NCBI GenBank assembly: GCA_963576735.1
Contig: OY755190.1
Location: forward strand, 427,695 to 491,694
Source: Bedellia somnulentella
Lineage: Eukaryota; Arthropoda; Insecta; Lepidoptera; Bedelliidae
DNA: 64,000 bases
Reading direction: 5' to 3'
Part shown: positions 22,373 to 33,553 of the stretch, piece by piece
Position numbering within the stretch: position 1 is the first letter of the stretch
Layout: the number at the start of each line of letters is the position of its first letter
Position numbers and translations under genes: made by a program
Notes under the pieces: model-generated
The model's input: the letters and a program-made list of their open reading frames with translations, nothing else
Told to the model about the DNA's origin: nothing
The model's database searches: none

Positions 22373-23120
22373 ACTAAGTCATTGACTGGAACTATCTAAC
22401 GGTGTGTAGGGTTCTATGAATAATGCATATATTGAAATGCATAATATCAATCACACTACGCAATGATTGCATTCATGTAATCGAAATGCATATTTTAAAA
22501 CAGAATTTGTTTACTAATATGCGATAATGTATCTGCAATGCTATTTTTTCACTCCACCAATGTCAATTAGGGTATATGGAAACCACAGATAGAGATTATT
22601 TATATGGAAGTCGTACGCCCCTGAGAACTGAAAACCCTTCTAAAGAAAAAATGTGCCGATTTCGATATTTACAGAGCTATTCTCTCATTATAATTTATGC
22701 TTGGTTGATTTCGGGTAATACGCCATATTTGATTTGGTTCCCTTGACAGTTTTTTTACGTCATTGGAATCTCAGTTGGATGCCAAGCGATTAGATACGCC
22801 AAACGGAAATGTAAGAAAAAGGTTGTGATTGCCGAACGTTTTGCTGTTAGAAGTAGTGTGTACCGTGCAATAACCCTTAAGTACTTATTTGGAAATCGGA
22901 TAATGAACTATTTCGATGACTGACGAAATGTAATGATGCTGAACGGCAATTTTAAAACTCCTATAAATGGTATTTTGAGTTTGACGGAACGGAACATTTT
23001 ACGTTTAAATTTTCACTTTTTTGATGATGAAATAAGGAATCGTCTATTTGTTTACACGTTTCAGATATAGTGACATATACATAGAAAAAATACTTTCTTT
23101 AGATTTATCATAAATAAGGT
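22373..23120. other. Intron, no recognised element
   Basis: AT-rich with no repeat matches elsewhere in the window. Confidence 0.4.
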
Positions 23121-23364
23121 GTCTAGTGTCGGCTTAGATTAGCACTACCCCATTACTGCCCGTGGGTGTTCGTAGGAGCCGACTACGGTATTGGGGATTT
23201 TTAAGTGATTTTTGGGCGATGCGGTTGGAGATCCATCACCAAGAACCTTTGTTACAATCTTTTACCCACTTAACTTTCAAAAGTGGCTGATAAATATTGT
23301 ATACCAAAGCTCTGGCTACCCCATTTAGGGAATAATATAGCCGTGAGTATACGTATGTACGTAC
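23121..23364 (+). mobile_element. Family A, near full length
   Basis: Complete copy whose tail ends about 120 bp from the donor side of Bicdr exon a. Confidence 0.85.
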
Positions 23365-23484
23365 TTATCATAATGTATTGTTGTTTCTGCTAAATTTGAT
23401 TTCCTCCAAAGTATTCACTCTAAACCCCTAAGTGACTAGGAATTGTTATACCACGAACTTTAATGTAAATTCAATTTCTCTCAC

Positions 23485-23625
23485 CTGTCGTAACGAGTTA
23501 TCCTTGGTATCAATTTTATTGGACAGCACTTTGACATCGTTCTGCAGCTCGATGACCCTGGCCTCGTACTCGCCCTGCGTGGTGTCCAGCCGTCGCCGGA
23601 GGAGGTGCTTCTCTTGCTCCAACTC
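23485..23625 (-). CDS. Bicdr: Bicdr exon a (internal, phase 0-0)
   Basis: Encodes residues 1-47 of the visible part, starting ELEQEKHLLRRRLDTT and continuing through RVIELQNDVKVLSNKI to DNSLRQ. The acceptor is a TTTCCAG just above 23625 and the donor is GTGAGA just below 23485. Length is 47 whole codons. The LEQEKH.LRRR..... E.E.RV.EL..DV pattern is characteristic of the first long coiled coil of BICDR adaptors, just after the dynein light-intermediate-chain binding box, which should lie in an upstream exon. That box was looked for on the minus strand up to 64000 and not recognised. Two other-frame ORFs over this exon are shadows. Confidence 0.88.
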
Positions 23626-24252
23626 CTGGAAACATGAGGAGATTTAGAATAGGAGAAAGAGAGAGAGATTGAAGCGTTTTGATAAATAAATTGAATACGT
23701 AGCTTCTTCTCAAGTCGTGGCAGTGCTTGCTCTGATGATAGAGATATTCATATTCGAGCCAGTAGGTATCATTGGAGTAGACTGGGAATATCTCGAGTTT
23801 CATTTTGAGAATTATTTAAAATTATAGTTCGTTGTTGAATATTTGGGGTTTGACCTCACAAAAATCATAGAGGAAAATTAATTCTCGTTGTATTTCAAGT
23901 TACATGACATTAGACGGTTGAAATTATTTTTTGAAGAAAACCCAAATTGGGTCATTTCCTTCTATTTCGAAGTCGGTTAAACAGGATTAGCAAATGATAA
24001 GGGCCAATTTATTTAAGTAGAAAAAGTTGGGGTCGTTGACTGGGACCATCCCTTGGCCTTAGACGTTGACATTTTACTGGAATGCCAACCATCTAAAAAT
24101 ATAACATAGTGGATACGGTCTTCTGACATGCAAATATCAAAAGGCATAGGCAAGGCATAGGTAAAGGCATAGGTTACTTATAAATTAGGGATTTGGTCGA
24201 ATTTATGACAATATAGTGAGAACAATAAAAAGGGCAATGAATGTTAATAGTA

Positions 24253-24613
24253 CCGTGATAGCCCAGTGGGTAGAAACCTCGGTTATCGTGCAAGCGACTA
24301 GTGTTCAAATCCTGGGTCGGGCCTACACCAATTTGTCTTTTCTAAAGACATATGTGTGGTTAATTTGTCATGGTTGTTAACGGTGAGGGAAAACATCGTG
24401 AGGAAACCCACATGGCTGAGTTGTACTTAGTCATGTGACAGTGTATTCGTACAAAACGGCGATAGGCCTGCCCCCTATCACGTGAGTACACTGTCCATGC
24501 AAAACGTGGGTACTCTGAACACCAGGTGACAAAGTCACGTGATGTTCAGAAGTATTAGTACCTCTGCCAACCCCTTCGGGGATATTCGGCGTGAGCGTTT
24601 ATGTTATGTTATT
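24253..24613 (+). mobile_element. SINE-1, full length with 12-bp TSD
   Basis: Flanked by an exact ATGTTAATAGTA at 24241-24252 and 24614-24625. The A-box-like TAGCCCAGTGG is at 24259-24269 and the B-box-like TGTTCAAATCC at 24302-24312. It ends TTCGGCGTGAGCG plus an ATGTTATG tail. This is the reference copy of module type I. Confidence 0.92.
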
Positions 24614-24625
24614 ATGTTAATAGTA

Positions 24626-25258
24626 ATTAAATATATTTATTACGAAAATGAAAAAATCATACTATTATACTACTTTTCTATGATTGCAAAGATCCAACCA
24701 AGGCGTCGTCTGTTTAAATTTTTTACTTTTTTAAAACATGACTACACAATGCCTTTTTTGTACAACAAAGGACTTAAATATTTTACTCTCTTATTTTCCA
24801 AAGCTATGTAATTTATTAGTACTAAGCTCAGACTACCGTAAAATACGTAAGAATATTTGTCTAATTGAATATCTTTTAATTAATCTAGGAAGTTAGCATA
24901 TTTCCTGTTGACACTAAATTAAAATGACATTGATCCGTTGCTTAAGACAATAGAAACCTGATCACAAGAAATACTTGTATTAATATAATATAAATCACTT
25001 TGAAATGCGAGATCACGATGGGTGAAATCTATGTGTAATTGTATTCCGAAATATGAGGAAATATAATAAATTAAAAAAGGAGTAAATCAGTGAAATGTAG
25101 AATGAAATGGGGTATTTTAAAAAACAACGATTTAATTACACGCCAAGTAAGAGAGTCAACTAAGAATGTCTCAAGTTAAACAAATCATCATAAGCAATTC
25201 ATCAACAGCAAACAACAATTCTTCATCACCCTTAAGAGTAAGGCGAAAGTGAAATAAG
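24626..25258. other. Intron, no recognised element
   Basis: AT-rich. The ORF at 24539-24811 starts in the SINE and runs into this sequence without any domain. Confidence 0.4.
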
Positions 25259-25272
25259 TGATATTTGGTGAT

Positions 25273-25410
25273 AGGAAAAACATGCATGTGTGTCCATGCA
25301 AAACGTGGGTACTCTGAACACCAGTTGACAAAATCACGTGATGTTCAGAAGTATTAGTACCTCTGCCAACCCCTTCGGGGATATTCGGCGTGAACGTTTA
25401 TTTTATGTTA
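25273..25410 (+). mobile_element. SINE-1 3' end with 14-bp TSD
   Basis: 5'-truncated copy flanked by an exact TGATATTTGGTGAT at 25259-25272 and 25411-25424. About 18 extra bases (AGGAAAAACATGCATGTG) precede the SINE-homologous part. Confidence 0.88.
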
Positions 25411-26008
25411 TGATATTTGGTGATGGGTTGCTAGCATTTAAAAAACACTTGAGCTCTATAACGCCCTTTACGACGTCCAAAAGCAGAGTAGTGCTAATAT
25501 AACCCGACATTAATCGGGTTATAATGTAATCGCTCATAACATCTGCATATAAAATCGTAAAAAGTCATTTCACCTGTCCAATTAACAATAACAATGAGAA
25601 AACCTAAGAAGAAAACAATAGAAAAAGTCTCTACAACATGAAACGGTGTATGAATCCATAAAAAACTTTCTAGAAGAGCAATGTCATCATGAGATGCCAG
25701 ATGACCCTAATGTTTCTTCAATCTTAAACATGTTATGTGAACCCCTGAACCGTAAAGTTAGTTGAAGTTACTAGAGCGGACTTGCGGAGTGCACTTTAAG
25801 TTTATGTCACTTTTACTACTTTTACTCACAAATATTTCAGTTGACTACTTGGCATACTTATTTGAAGTTAATTAATTGTAGCAAATATAAACCGCATTGT
25901 TTTTTCTTTATACTGCTTACAAATAATAAAACAGTTGCTTTTTTTAATGAGACGCTTGTCGGAAAATATTATTACATTATATCTAGTTCTATTGTTGATT
26001 GTCATGTA

Positions 26009-26243
26009 GCTGTGTAGTGTCAGTAGCATTTCTTCCCGTGGGTGTACGTAAGAGGCGACTAAGGGTATTAGGGCTTTTTAAGGGATTTTTGGGCGATGCG
26101 GTTTGAAACCCATCACCAAACACCTTTATTTTACCATCTTTTCCCCTCTCAACTTCCAAAAGTGGCTGAGGCATTTTTAATTCTTTAGCTCTGGCTACCC
26201 CTTTTAGGAATTTATAGCCGTGAGTATATGTATGTATGTATGT
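26009..26243 (+). mobile_element. Family A, small 5' deletion
   Basis: Begins GCTGTGTAGTGTC, then lacks the AGAATAGCACTACCCC block. The rest and the TATG tail are complete. Confidence 0.85.
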
Positions 26244-26519
26244 ACAATTTCAGAAGTTGGCACGACACAAAATGGTGACTTAATGTAACACCTTGTAATA
26301 ACAAGAACATTGGTAAATATATAACCCATCATTCTAATTATAATTGGTAAGAGAATGATAATTATCAGTCATCAGAATCCTTACTTCTTGCGATACCCAT
26401 AGTATGTAGTGCAAGAGTCCTAGGAGTTATTTTTTATATAGTGTTCCAAGTTAAATAAAACCAACTGTATCAATATATTAATTTTCACGACCGCCTGAAT
26501 AGTTTTATCATGCTGATTA

Positions 26520-26720
26520 CAAATTGAAGAGCATCAAGACAACATGATCGCGTGAGAACGACCAATCACAATCGTTCCCGCCTTTTTATCACAACATGGC
26601 CGCGGTAAAACATACACTTTCGCGGCATCTCACAACAATAGGAAATTTTTGCCAAACATCGCATGAACTTTCTTCCGGAAGAAAATGTCGCTATTGTCAT
26701 TGTATTGCACTAATTTAGTT
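26520..26720. other. Unexplained GC-richer patch
   Basis: Contains ACCAATCACAATCG, ATGGCCGCGG and TTCCGGAAG motifs in otherwise AT-rich intron. No coding frame. Could be a regulatory element; nothing in the sequence proves it. Confidence 0.25.
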
Positions 26721-27022
26721 TTTGCGAGTTGTTTAATTAATGTCTCAGAATGAGTAGTTTCTTATTGCGATGGGGAATGCTGTTTATTTGAATGTAAGAC
26801 GTAACGACTTTTCTAGCGATGTTTCTGACTAATCCTGCAGTACAATACAATACATCAGTACGAGAACGATATTTATATGATACGCCTTATTTTAAAATAG
26901 CATTTATTTTATATTTTTGTTATCTGGAGTAAGGAGTACCAACTTTTGGCTACCAACTACGTAAGAGTTCTGTGTTCTTTTGTAATTGTAAGAATAAGAA
27001 GCAAGTCTTTCACGCGGTTGGC

Positions 27023-27170
27023 ATAAGAGTTGAGTAAGGGTAGGGGGTAGGGGAACAATACTTTATGTTTACGATCTTCTCCAAGTAACTTCCAAAAGTA
27101 ACTGAGGAAATATTAATTTCGGGGCTCTAGCTGGCCTTTTTTGGGAATTATGACTGAGTTTATGTGAGTA
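27023..27170 (+). mobile_element. Family A, strongly diverged
   Basis: Recognisable from CTTCCAAAAGTAACTGAGGAA and GGGGCTCTAGCTGGCC. Older than most copies. Confidence 0.55.
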
Positions 27171-27344
27171 CGAATTATGTACAAAAAAAGTCGGAACGCA
27201 ACTAGTTAAGTAACATTCGCAAATGTGAGTTTCCTCGCAATGTTTTCCTCACTTTAGAAAATACGATATCATTTAACTTAAGAATATTATTTAACTTATC
27301 AATATTATTTAACTAGTAAAAACTTTGTATCATACATTTATACA

Positions 27345-27386
27345 TAAACTCAGATTCGTTACCATTGGGGTAGGCAGAGACTTGGC
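27345..27386 (-). mobile_element. LINE-B 3' terminal fragment
   Basis: ACTCAGATTCG then ACCATTGGGGTAGGCAGAGA, the reverse of the LINE-B terminus. Confidence 0.5.
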
Positions 27387-28277
27387 ATAACACTTACTTA
27401 AACTTCGTGACGAATATAAAAAAATCAAAGTTTTTATGAATTAAGTATCAGTCAATAGATTATTCGCTGATATTTATTATTCCATTTTGGATGCTATAAT
27501 TAATTATGCAAGTTATTTGAAAGTGTATAGGTAATTGGATTAAACTATGAACTGTAGCACGCTACCCAATTAATAGCGAATCTCACATTTAAAGTCACCT
27601 CTTTTTCCTCTGAGTCCACAAAGTTTTGTGAACTATAATTTAACATATAAACTCTTAATTTAATATTATATTGTCTGATATTTAAACGTTTATAAATTGG
27701 AAATTAGTCATTTTTCACGTCGACACCGCATGTAAGTATTATATGAAACAATACCATTTAGTAATTTCATCTAATAACCAATCTAAAGTATGTCACAGTG
27801 GGTTGACTAAAAATATAATTAAAAACCAAAACAAACGAAGTTTCACAACAATAAGTAGTTTAAAATCTGATTAAATAAAAGACTTATTAATTGCATTTCG
27901 ATTCACGTATCTTTGTTTTCTTAATTAATCTTTGAATCTTAGTTTATTTTTCTTCAGTGTTTTAACCTCGCCGAGTATTGCTAATCTGTGTGTTACGTAC
28001 TTGACAAAAAGAGGTTGTAATGGATTACATGCTCTCAACGCGTTTTTGTCTGTGCCTTCTAGAATGCTTCTAATTACCATCTTTTGTTCGTGCCCGAACC
28101 TATTATTAAAGCTTTAATTAAATTGCAATATTTCATTGACGCACTTAGTTTTGACGGAAAGTGATTGCAATTAAGTAATAGACTAAAGCATCAGTTAAGC
28201 CGAGCCAGTTATACTGTAAACTATATATTAAACTAGCTATAGTCTAAGTATTACTACTTCTTTGACTGAAATATAGT
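27387..28277. other. Intron, no recognised element
   Basis: AT-rich. The ORF at 27932-28117 has no recognised features. Confidence 0.4.
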
Positions 28278-28324
28278 CACCTCTTACGACACCCGTGGGT
28301 AGAAAATGGTAGACACAACACAAA
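28278..28324 (-). mobile_element. Family A 5' fragment
   Basis: CACCTCTTACGACACCCGTG and GGTAGAAAATGG only. Confidence 0.5.
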
Positions 28325-28440
28325 AGTAGGTAGTGTTTTGCATTTATAGTTTTTTTACTAACCGTTCATTCGATCCAGATTATTGAACCAACTATGGAGA
28401 AAAATACTCAAACATTTTATTAATAAACGCAAAGAAGAGT

Positions 28441-28512
28441 ATTCATAACCGCAGATACCTTTGGGGAGGCCTATACAATCTGTAAATCACGTTTGGCTGA
28501 GATGATAATGAT
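28441..28512 (+). mobile_element. RTE-type LINE C-terminal remnant
   Basis: Reads TFGEAYTIC near TTTGGGGAGGCC, followed by GGCTGAGATGATAATGATGG, a pattern like RTE 3' ends (compare 43195-43305). Very short. Confidence 0.4.
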
Positions 28513-28560
28513 GGATTCTACGTTGAAAAAGGATTTTTCTTATATTTATTTATGTTAAGT

Positions 28561-28630
28561 ACATACAAACATATATTCGGGGCTATAAATCCATAGAAGG
28601 GATAGCCAGAGCATCAGAATAAGAAACTCA
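28561..28630 (-). mobile_element. Family A 3' fragment
   Basis: CATATATTCGGGGCTATAAA and GATAGCCAGAGC. It lies just before a complete copy. Confidence 0.6.
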
Positions 28631-28660
28631 TACATACATATTTATTTTTTATTATTATTA

Positions 28661-28908
28661 TACATACATACATATACTCACGGCTATAAATCCCTAGATG
28701 GGGTAGCCAGAGCTAAGGAATGAGAAATTCCTCAGCCACCTTTGGAAAGTTGAGTGGGGAAAAGATGGTGAAATAAAGGTTGTTGGTGATGGGTCTCCAA
28801 CCACATCGCCCAAAAATCCCTTAAAAGCCCCAATACCGTTAGTCGCCTCTTACGTACACCCACCTGAAGAAATGGGGTAGTGCTATTCTAAGCTGACACT
28901 ACGCAGCT
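28661..28908 (-). mobile_element. Family A, full length
   Basis: Complete copy from the CATACATACATATACTCACG tail to GCTGACACTACGCAGC. Confidence 0.88.
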
Positions 28909-28929
28909 TATGATATATTATATATTATA

Positions 28930-29034
28930 ATAAGAAACTCCTTAGCTATTTTTGAAAGTTGAGTGGGGCATCGCCACCCACGGAAAGAAATGGAACAGTG
29001 CTATTCTAAGCGTACATTACACAACTGATTTGTA
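28930..29034 (-). mobile_element. Family A, internally deleted
   Basis: AGAAACTCCTTAGC and GTTGAGTGGGGC joined to CATCGCCACCCACGG, then GCGTACATTACACAAC. About 100 central bases are missing. Confidence 0.65.
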
Positions 29035-30740
29035 TTAAGTACGATGTTGTATGGAGCTGACGATAATAATTAAGTTCACCCAATCTATAAACATATACTT
29101 AAATGTTTCCAATGTTCTCATGACTTTTTGTCATTCAACATATGAGTAACAATTGTCACAATACACTTTTAACACAAACACATTCATACACTTTTTACTT
29201 CAATCGCTTCACGTGCGACCAGCTTCGTTTAGTAATCGGTTATTCAATCGGTTCTTTTTTGAACGTGTGCGAATCTGTGAATCGATGTTTGCCATGCGGA
29301 GTTTTTGTTTGCTAAATAAGTTTTCCACGTTCTATCTGTGTCATCGAATAACTGGAATCAATAATTAATGTTGTATAGACACGTTCTATCAATATCATGC
29401 GAATGCCGGTAGTAATTAATTTAATTATAGCCCTTGCTTAATATACCCAATAAATATGGCTTTAATTCATGTTCAATAATTGCATCTTGCTATTAAACGG
29501 TTTCCGTTGATGGACTTGTGATTTTGCTCTTGATTGAGATATAAATAATTAATTTTCTATGTATATTTAAAATTCTTAATTGACATTAAGAATCGCATGT
29601 CCCTAGGTGTTGGCAGCCCAAGGAGGCTGGCTTACCTACTACTAGGATTTGCCTTGAGTCACCTTTGATAACATAAATAAGTAAATAAATAATAAATCAT
29701 ATTCAAAATTAATACAATCATTAATTTTACATTAAAATTAATTTCGTTTCGTTATTGCAGAATTGTTTATTTTTCAGTTAGTAATAATCTATAAATTCAA
29801 GTACATTTTTACCTTTCATTTTAGATGTAATAAGGTGAAATTAAGCTAAAGAAAAATAAAGTAGGATGTTAGACGTGACATGTAAAAATTTACAAAAAAC
29901 CTAATTGAATTAAACCTAGAACTCGTCATTTGATGATAAACCGATTACAAAAAGATCGAATTACTGCAAAATGGTTAGCCAATTCGCTTCCGTAAAAAGT
30001 ATGTATTGTTTCGTCACGTGCGTGTGCGCAGAGTCGCAGTCTTATTGTTCTGTTGTAACTTAATGTGAGACAATGATTTCGTACAAATGTACTTGTTTTC
30101 AGACATTCATTACAACTGTTTGTCTTTGTTAACAAGAACTTAAGGCTATGCTTTAATGGAAATGTAATAAGTTATGAAACTCTTGTTTTATATATCTGAT
30201 TAATAATACGTTCATGTTTCTGCCAAAAATAATGTCTGTGCAAAAGTATAGGCAGCCAAAATAAGAAATAAATATAAAAAGATATTTTCAAATCAAATGG
30301 TAACATAATAAATGTATTGTAATTGGGTGACTTTATTTCCAAATAGCCACGGTTTCGGGTTCAGCACATTTTCGTAATTAAGAGGATAAATTATGGTGTA
30401 ATCAATAGCTAGTGACTTTCTACTTATTTTTGTAGCAGATACCTTTGCGTAGAAGTAAATTACTTGCCAATTAATATGTAGGTTAGCAACCGATATCAAT
30501 GCTACTCGAAAGCGAAAGTGTAATCAATCTACCTACCCTGGCTGCATTTATAGATTTAGTATGCACAAAACGTACGATTTAATAGAGGCTTGTTTACGTT
30601 TGAGACTGGAAATTACAGTGTTGCATCAGTAATCGGTATTTAATAGTCTTCAACGAGGTAATAAGCCGAATTAAATGACTACGTTCAAAAAGTTACGTTC
30701 TATAGTATTCGGTTAAAAGTTTTGTAGAAAAAATAGAACA
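29035..30740. other. Intron, no recognised element
   Basis: AT-rich. ORFs at 29153-29368, 29926-30135 and 30293-30499 have no domain, no splice support and no relatives in the window. Confidence 0.4.
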
Positions 30741-30747
30741 TACTCGC

Positions 30748-30834
30748 GGCCAGGATCGTACAAAGTGGCGATCGATAGTCTCTGCCTACCCCAATGGGAA
30801 CTAACGGCGTGAGAATATGTATGTATGTATGTAT
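30748..30834 (+). mobile_element. LINE-B 3' terminus
   Basis: CGGCCAGGATCGTACAAAGT to CGGCGTGAGAATATGTATG. Its TATG tail runs straight into the next, opposite element. Confidence 0.8.
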
Positions 30835-31045
30835 ACTCGCGGCCTTAAATCCCAAAAAGTGGTAGCCAGAGCTTTAGAGCTAAAAACTCCTCGACTACAT
30901 TTGGAAGTTGATAGGGAAAAAATGGTAGAAATACAGTATCGTTGGTGATGGGTTGCATCTACCAAAAACACTTACAAAAGCTCCATACCCTTCCTTAGTC
31001 GCCTTTTACGACACCCGTGGGTGGAATGGTTAAGGGGTGGGTAGA
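30835..31045 (-). mobile_element. Family A variant subfamily
   Basis: Variant with TACTCGCGGCC, GTGGTAGCCAGAGC and ACCCTTCCTTAGTCGCC. It is joined tail to tail with the LINE-B end before it through a shared TATG/CATA tract. Confidence 0.75.
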
Positions 31046-31179
31046 AGGAGTATGATAGTATCCTTAGCGAACACTTATCGTACTCTGTTAGCAATGAAAG
31101 TCTTAGAAGTTTGTACTTACATACTTTTTTTTATTTCTTCTATTTGTCAATATAATATATGTTGAACATTTCCACTTTC

Positions 31180-31421
31180 CGTGTAGTGCCGGCTTAGAAT
31201 GTCGCTACCCCTTTCTACCCACGGGTGTCGTAAAAGGCGACTAAGGGTATTGGGGCTTTTTATTGGATTTTTGGGCGATGCGGTTAGAGACCCATCACCA
31301 AAAACCTTTATTTTACCGCCTTTTCCCCACTCAACTTCCAAAAGTGGCTGAGGAATTTATAATTCCTTGGCTCTGGCTACCCCTTCTAGGGAATTATAGC
31401 CGTGAGTATATGTATGTATGT
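31180..31421 (+). mobile_element. Family A reference copy with 12-bp TSD
   Basis: Type copy of the dominant repeat. It is flanked by an exact ATTTCCACTTTC at 31168-31179 and 31422-31433. The 5' end is CGTGTAGTGCCGGCTTAG. Landmarks in order are GTCGTAAAAGGCGACTAAGG, GATTTTTGGGCGATGCGGTT, CATCACCAAAAACC, TTTTCCCCACTCAAC, AAAAGTGGCTGAGGAATT, CTCTGGCTACCCC, ATAGCCGTGAGTATATG and a (TATG)n tail. It has no coding capacity; ORFs over copies are by-products. A GGTTAGAGACCC stretch faintly resembles a pol III B box (GGTTCGANNCC), but no paired A box is convincing, so a tRNA origin is not claimed. Subtypes differ in the 5' third (GTCGCTACCCCTTTC with CGACACCC, or GCACTACCCCATTTC with GTACACCC in reverse). 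Confidence 0.92.
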
Positions 31422-31433
31422 ATTTCCACTTTC

Positions 31434-32391
31434 TGTGAAACTATAATGTGCATATTTGATATTTTTATCTATATATCTCCGAGTTATCAAACCAAGATAA
31501 AATACTTTAAGATCAGAGTGATTGACTGCTAAATGCACACAAGAGACATAAAATACGAAAAAGAACAATAATATTATTATTCGATGTTGTAATAACAGTT
31601 CGCACTTATAAATCATTCTATGTTGTCACAATATGCCACTGATTCGATGTTCTATGGTTTAATTTGTAGTATTTCGGTATTCATCACTATTTGACCGAAG
31701 TTGTCTTTCGTCACAAATATATTATATACCTATTTTTATACGAATGGTCGCGCATAACTTTTGACAGAATAATTCGATTTTAATTAAAAGAAAGGTTTGA
31801 ATGAGTTGATATGGTGATGATAAATATAACAATAAGGGTTCACTGTTTTTTTTATTATACAGTTTTATGATAACTTTATATTTTTGAAACAATTATAGAG
31901 GAACTAGCAATCTAATTTCGAGCCGAGTTTTTCGTATCACACGTTTAGAGGCCCAGAATCTAAAGGTATCTCCATAGCATTCGAGTCCTGTTCTCCCCAC
32001 AGATCCATCAAGTCAAAAAACCCATAGCATCTCACATGTCAGTTTACCTAACCACAACTAGGAAGAGTGAAAGTACCACAAAAACCAGAAAGCAAAGCAG
32101 CCATTCCACGCAGCTGTTAATTAGAGCTTCATTATGATACCATAGATTAACATCTCACTTCATTACGGTACTCATGAGGTTTTCATGGAAGTGTCTTACA
32201 ATTTATTTATTTAATTAGTTGGTTTTTGCCGTTTGTTAGGTTACAAGATAATTATTATAGTATTACTATCACTGTGTTATTAAATGGATTAAGAATAGCT
32301 TTTAATTTTTCAGACCCAAGAGGCTGTAAAAGTTAGGGCTGTTTAAGTGGTCCCAAGACTTGTCTTTTCGTATCATATTAAATTTTTCGTT
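31434..32391. other. Intron, no recognised element
   Basis: AT-rich. Short overlapping ORFs at 31386-31616 are by-products of the adjacent repeat. Confidence 0.4.
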
Positions 32392-32640
32392 GCCGTGTAG
32401 TGCCGGCTTAGAATGTCGCTACCCCTTTCTACCCACGGTGTCGTAAGAGGCGACTAAGGGTATTGGGGCTTTTTATTGGATTTTTGGGCGTTGCGGTTGG
32501 AGCCCCATCACCAAAAACCTTTATTTTTACCATCTTTTCCCCACTTATCTTCCAAAAGTGGCTGAGGAATTTATGATTCCTTAGCTCTGGCTACCCCTTC
32601 TAGGGAAATATAGCCGAGAGTATATGTATGTATGTATGTA
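32392..32640 (+). mobile_element. Family A, full length
   Basis: Complete copy. Flanks AAATTTTTCGT and AAATTTTCGT are a near-exact duplication. Confidence 0.88.
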
Positions 32641-33184
32641 ATAAATTTTCGTATCTATTCCCTAAGGTGACTGGAAATTAAGCTTAATATATCTCTACTT
32701 AAGATTATAGCTTTGAGGCTATAAGTATATACCTATGCAAAATTAATTGCCATTCGGCCATCAAATTCGAATATATGATCTTGTGGAAGTATATTGCTAC
32801 CTGCAAGAAAACCATGGAGCACAACTATAGATCCTCCTACAATCTACAATAAACTAAATGTAGGTGAACGAGAAATCGCCTGGGACTAACCCGATCTCAC
32901 CTAGATCCCACACAATACAGATAACACTGAACCACTTGATAAGACAATTGTACACGCATCAACAAAAACAATAGACTTCCTTCCACAATAATTGCTGAAG
33001 AAAGTTAAACACGAGAACCGATTACAAAGATACCGTGATTGATGAATGGGTGACGTTTAAGAGATATATCACGGGACATTTTTATATAATTCTTTCGCAA
33101 AAGATAAAGGTGTATTGTCTATGATTGCACAAATTATTACTTTGTATGTCACCCTTTTGAGACTTGCAACTAAAACCTCACACG
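32641..33184. other. Intron, no recognised element
   Basis: No repeat or exon seen. Confidence 0.4.
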
Positions 33185-33454
33185 TATATCAAATCAAAAT
33201 CATTTCAAATCAAATCAAAATCATTTATTTTTATCAAAATTTACATCAACGAGAATCAACGGTCCCCACACTAGGTAAAATCCTGTATTGCAGGTGACCT
33301 TACATGATTGACATACAGATTTTAAATCAAAACTATTATAACACACAGAAAATTAAAATTAAATTACTACTATAACTAACAAAGAAAATTAAAAATCAAA
33401 AATTATAAATCAAGTTTAAATTACTACTATACTAACAAACGTGTATTGTATTGT

Positions 33455-33530
33455 GTGAGTGTGTATGTGTGGGTGTTTATGTGTGTGTGTAGGTATGTGT
33501 GTGTGTGTATGTGTGTGTGTGAGTGAGAGA
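33455..33530. repeat. (GT)n microsatellite
   Basis: Interrupted GT tract in the LINE 3' UTR. Confidence 0.9.
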
Positions 33531-33553
33531 CAGAAATATAGATTGAATTCATT

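Larger units (their letters stand above)
917..23625 (-). other. Bicdr: Bicdr gene, partial (six internal exons)
   Basis: Gene model on the minus strand built by reading splice borders by eye. Six exons (141, 156, 174, 113, 134 and 221 nt, in transcript order) join without a frame break into 313 codons of almost pure coiled coil. The series matches the conserved central part of BICD-related proteins in order: an LEQEKH..RRR segment, a long heptad region, an SLESL..EL segment, an acidic linker, and a terminal RERQIDEKNEVIAEL segment. BICDR proteins are cytoplasmic adaptors linking dynein-dynactin (and in vertebrates Rab6 vesicles and a kinesin) to cargo. Introns within the window are about 7.6, 0.66, 2.8, 0.99 and 9.7 kb and are filled with repeats. 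Both ends of the protein are missing. Family assignment is from remembered family features, not a search. Confidence 0.85.
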
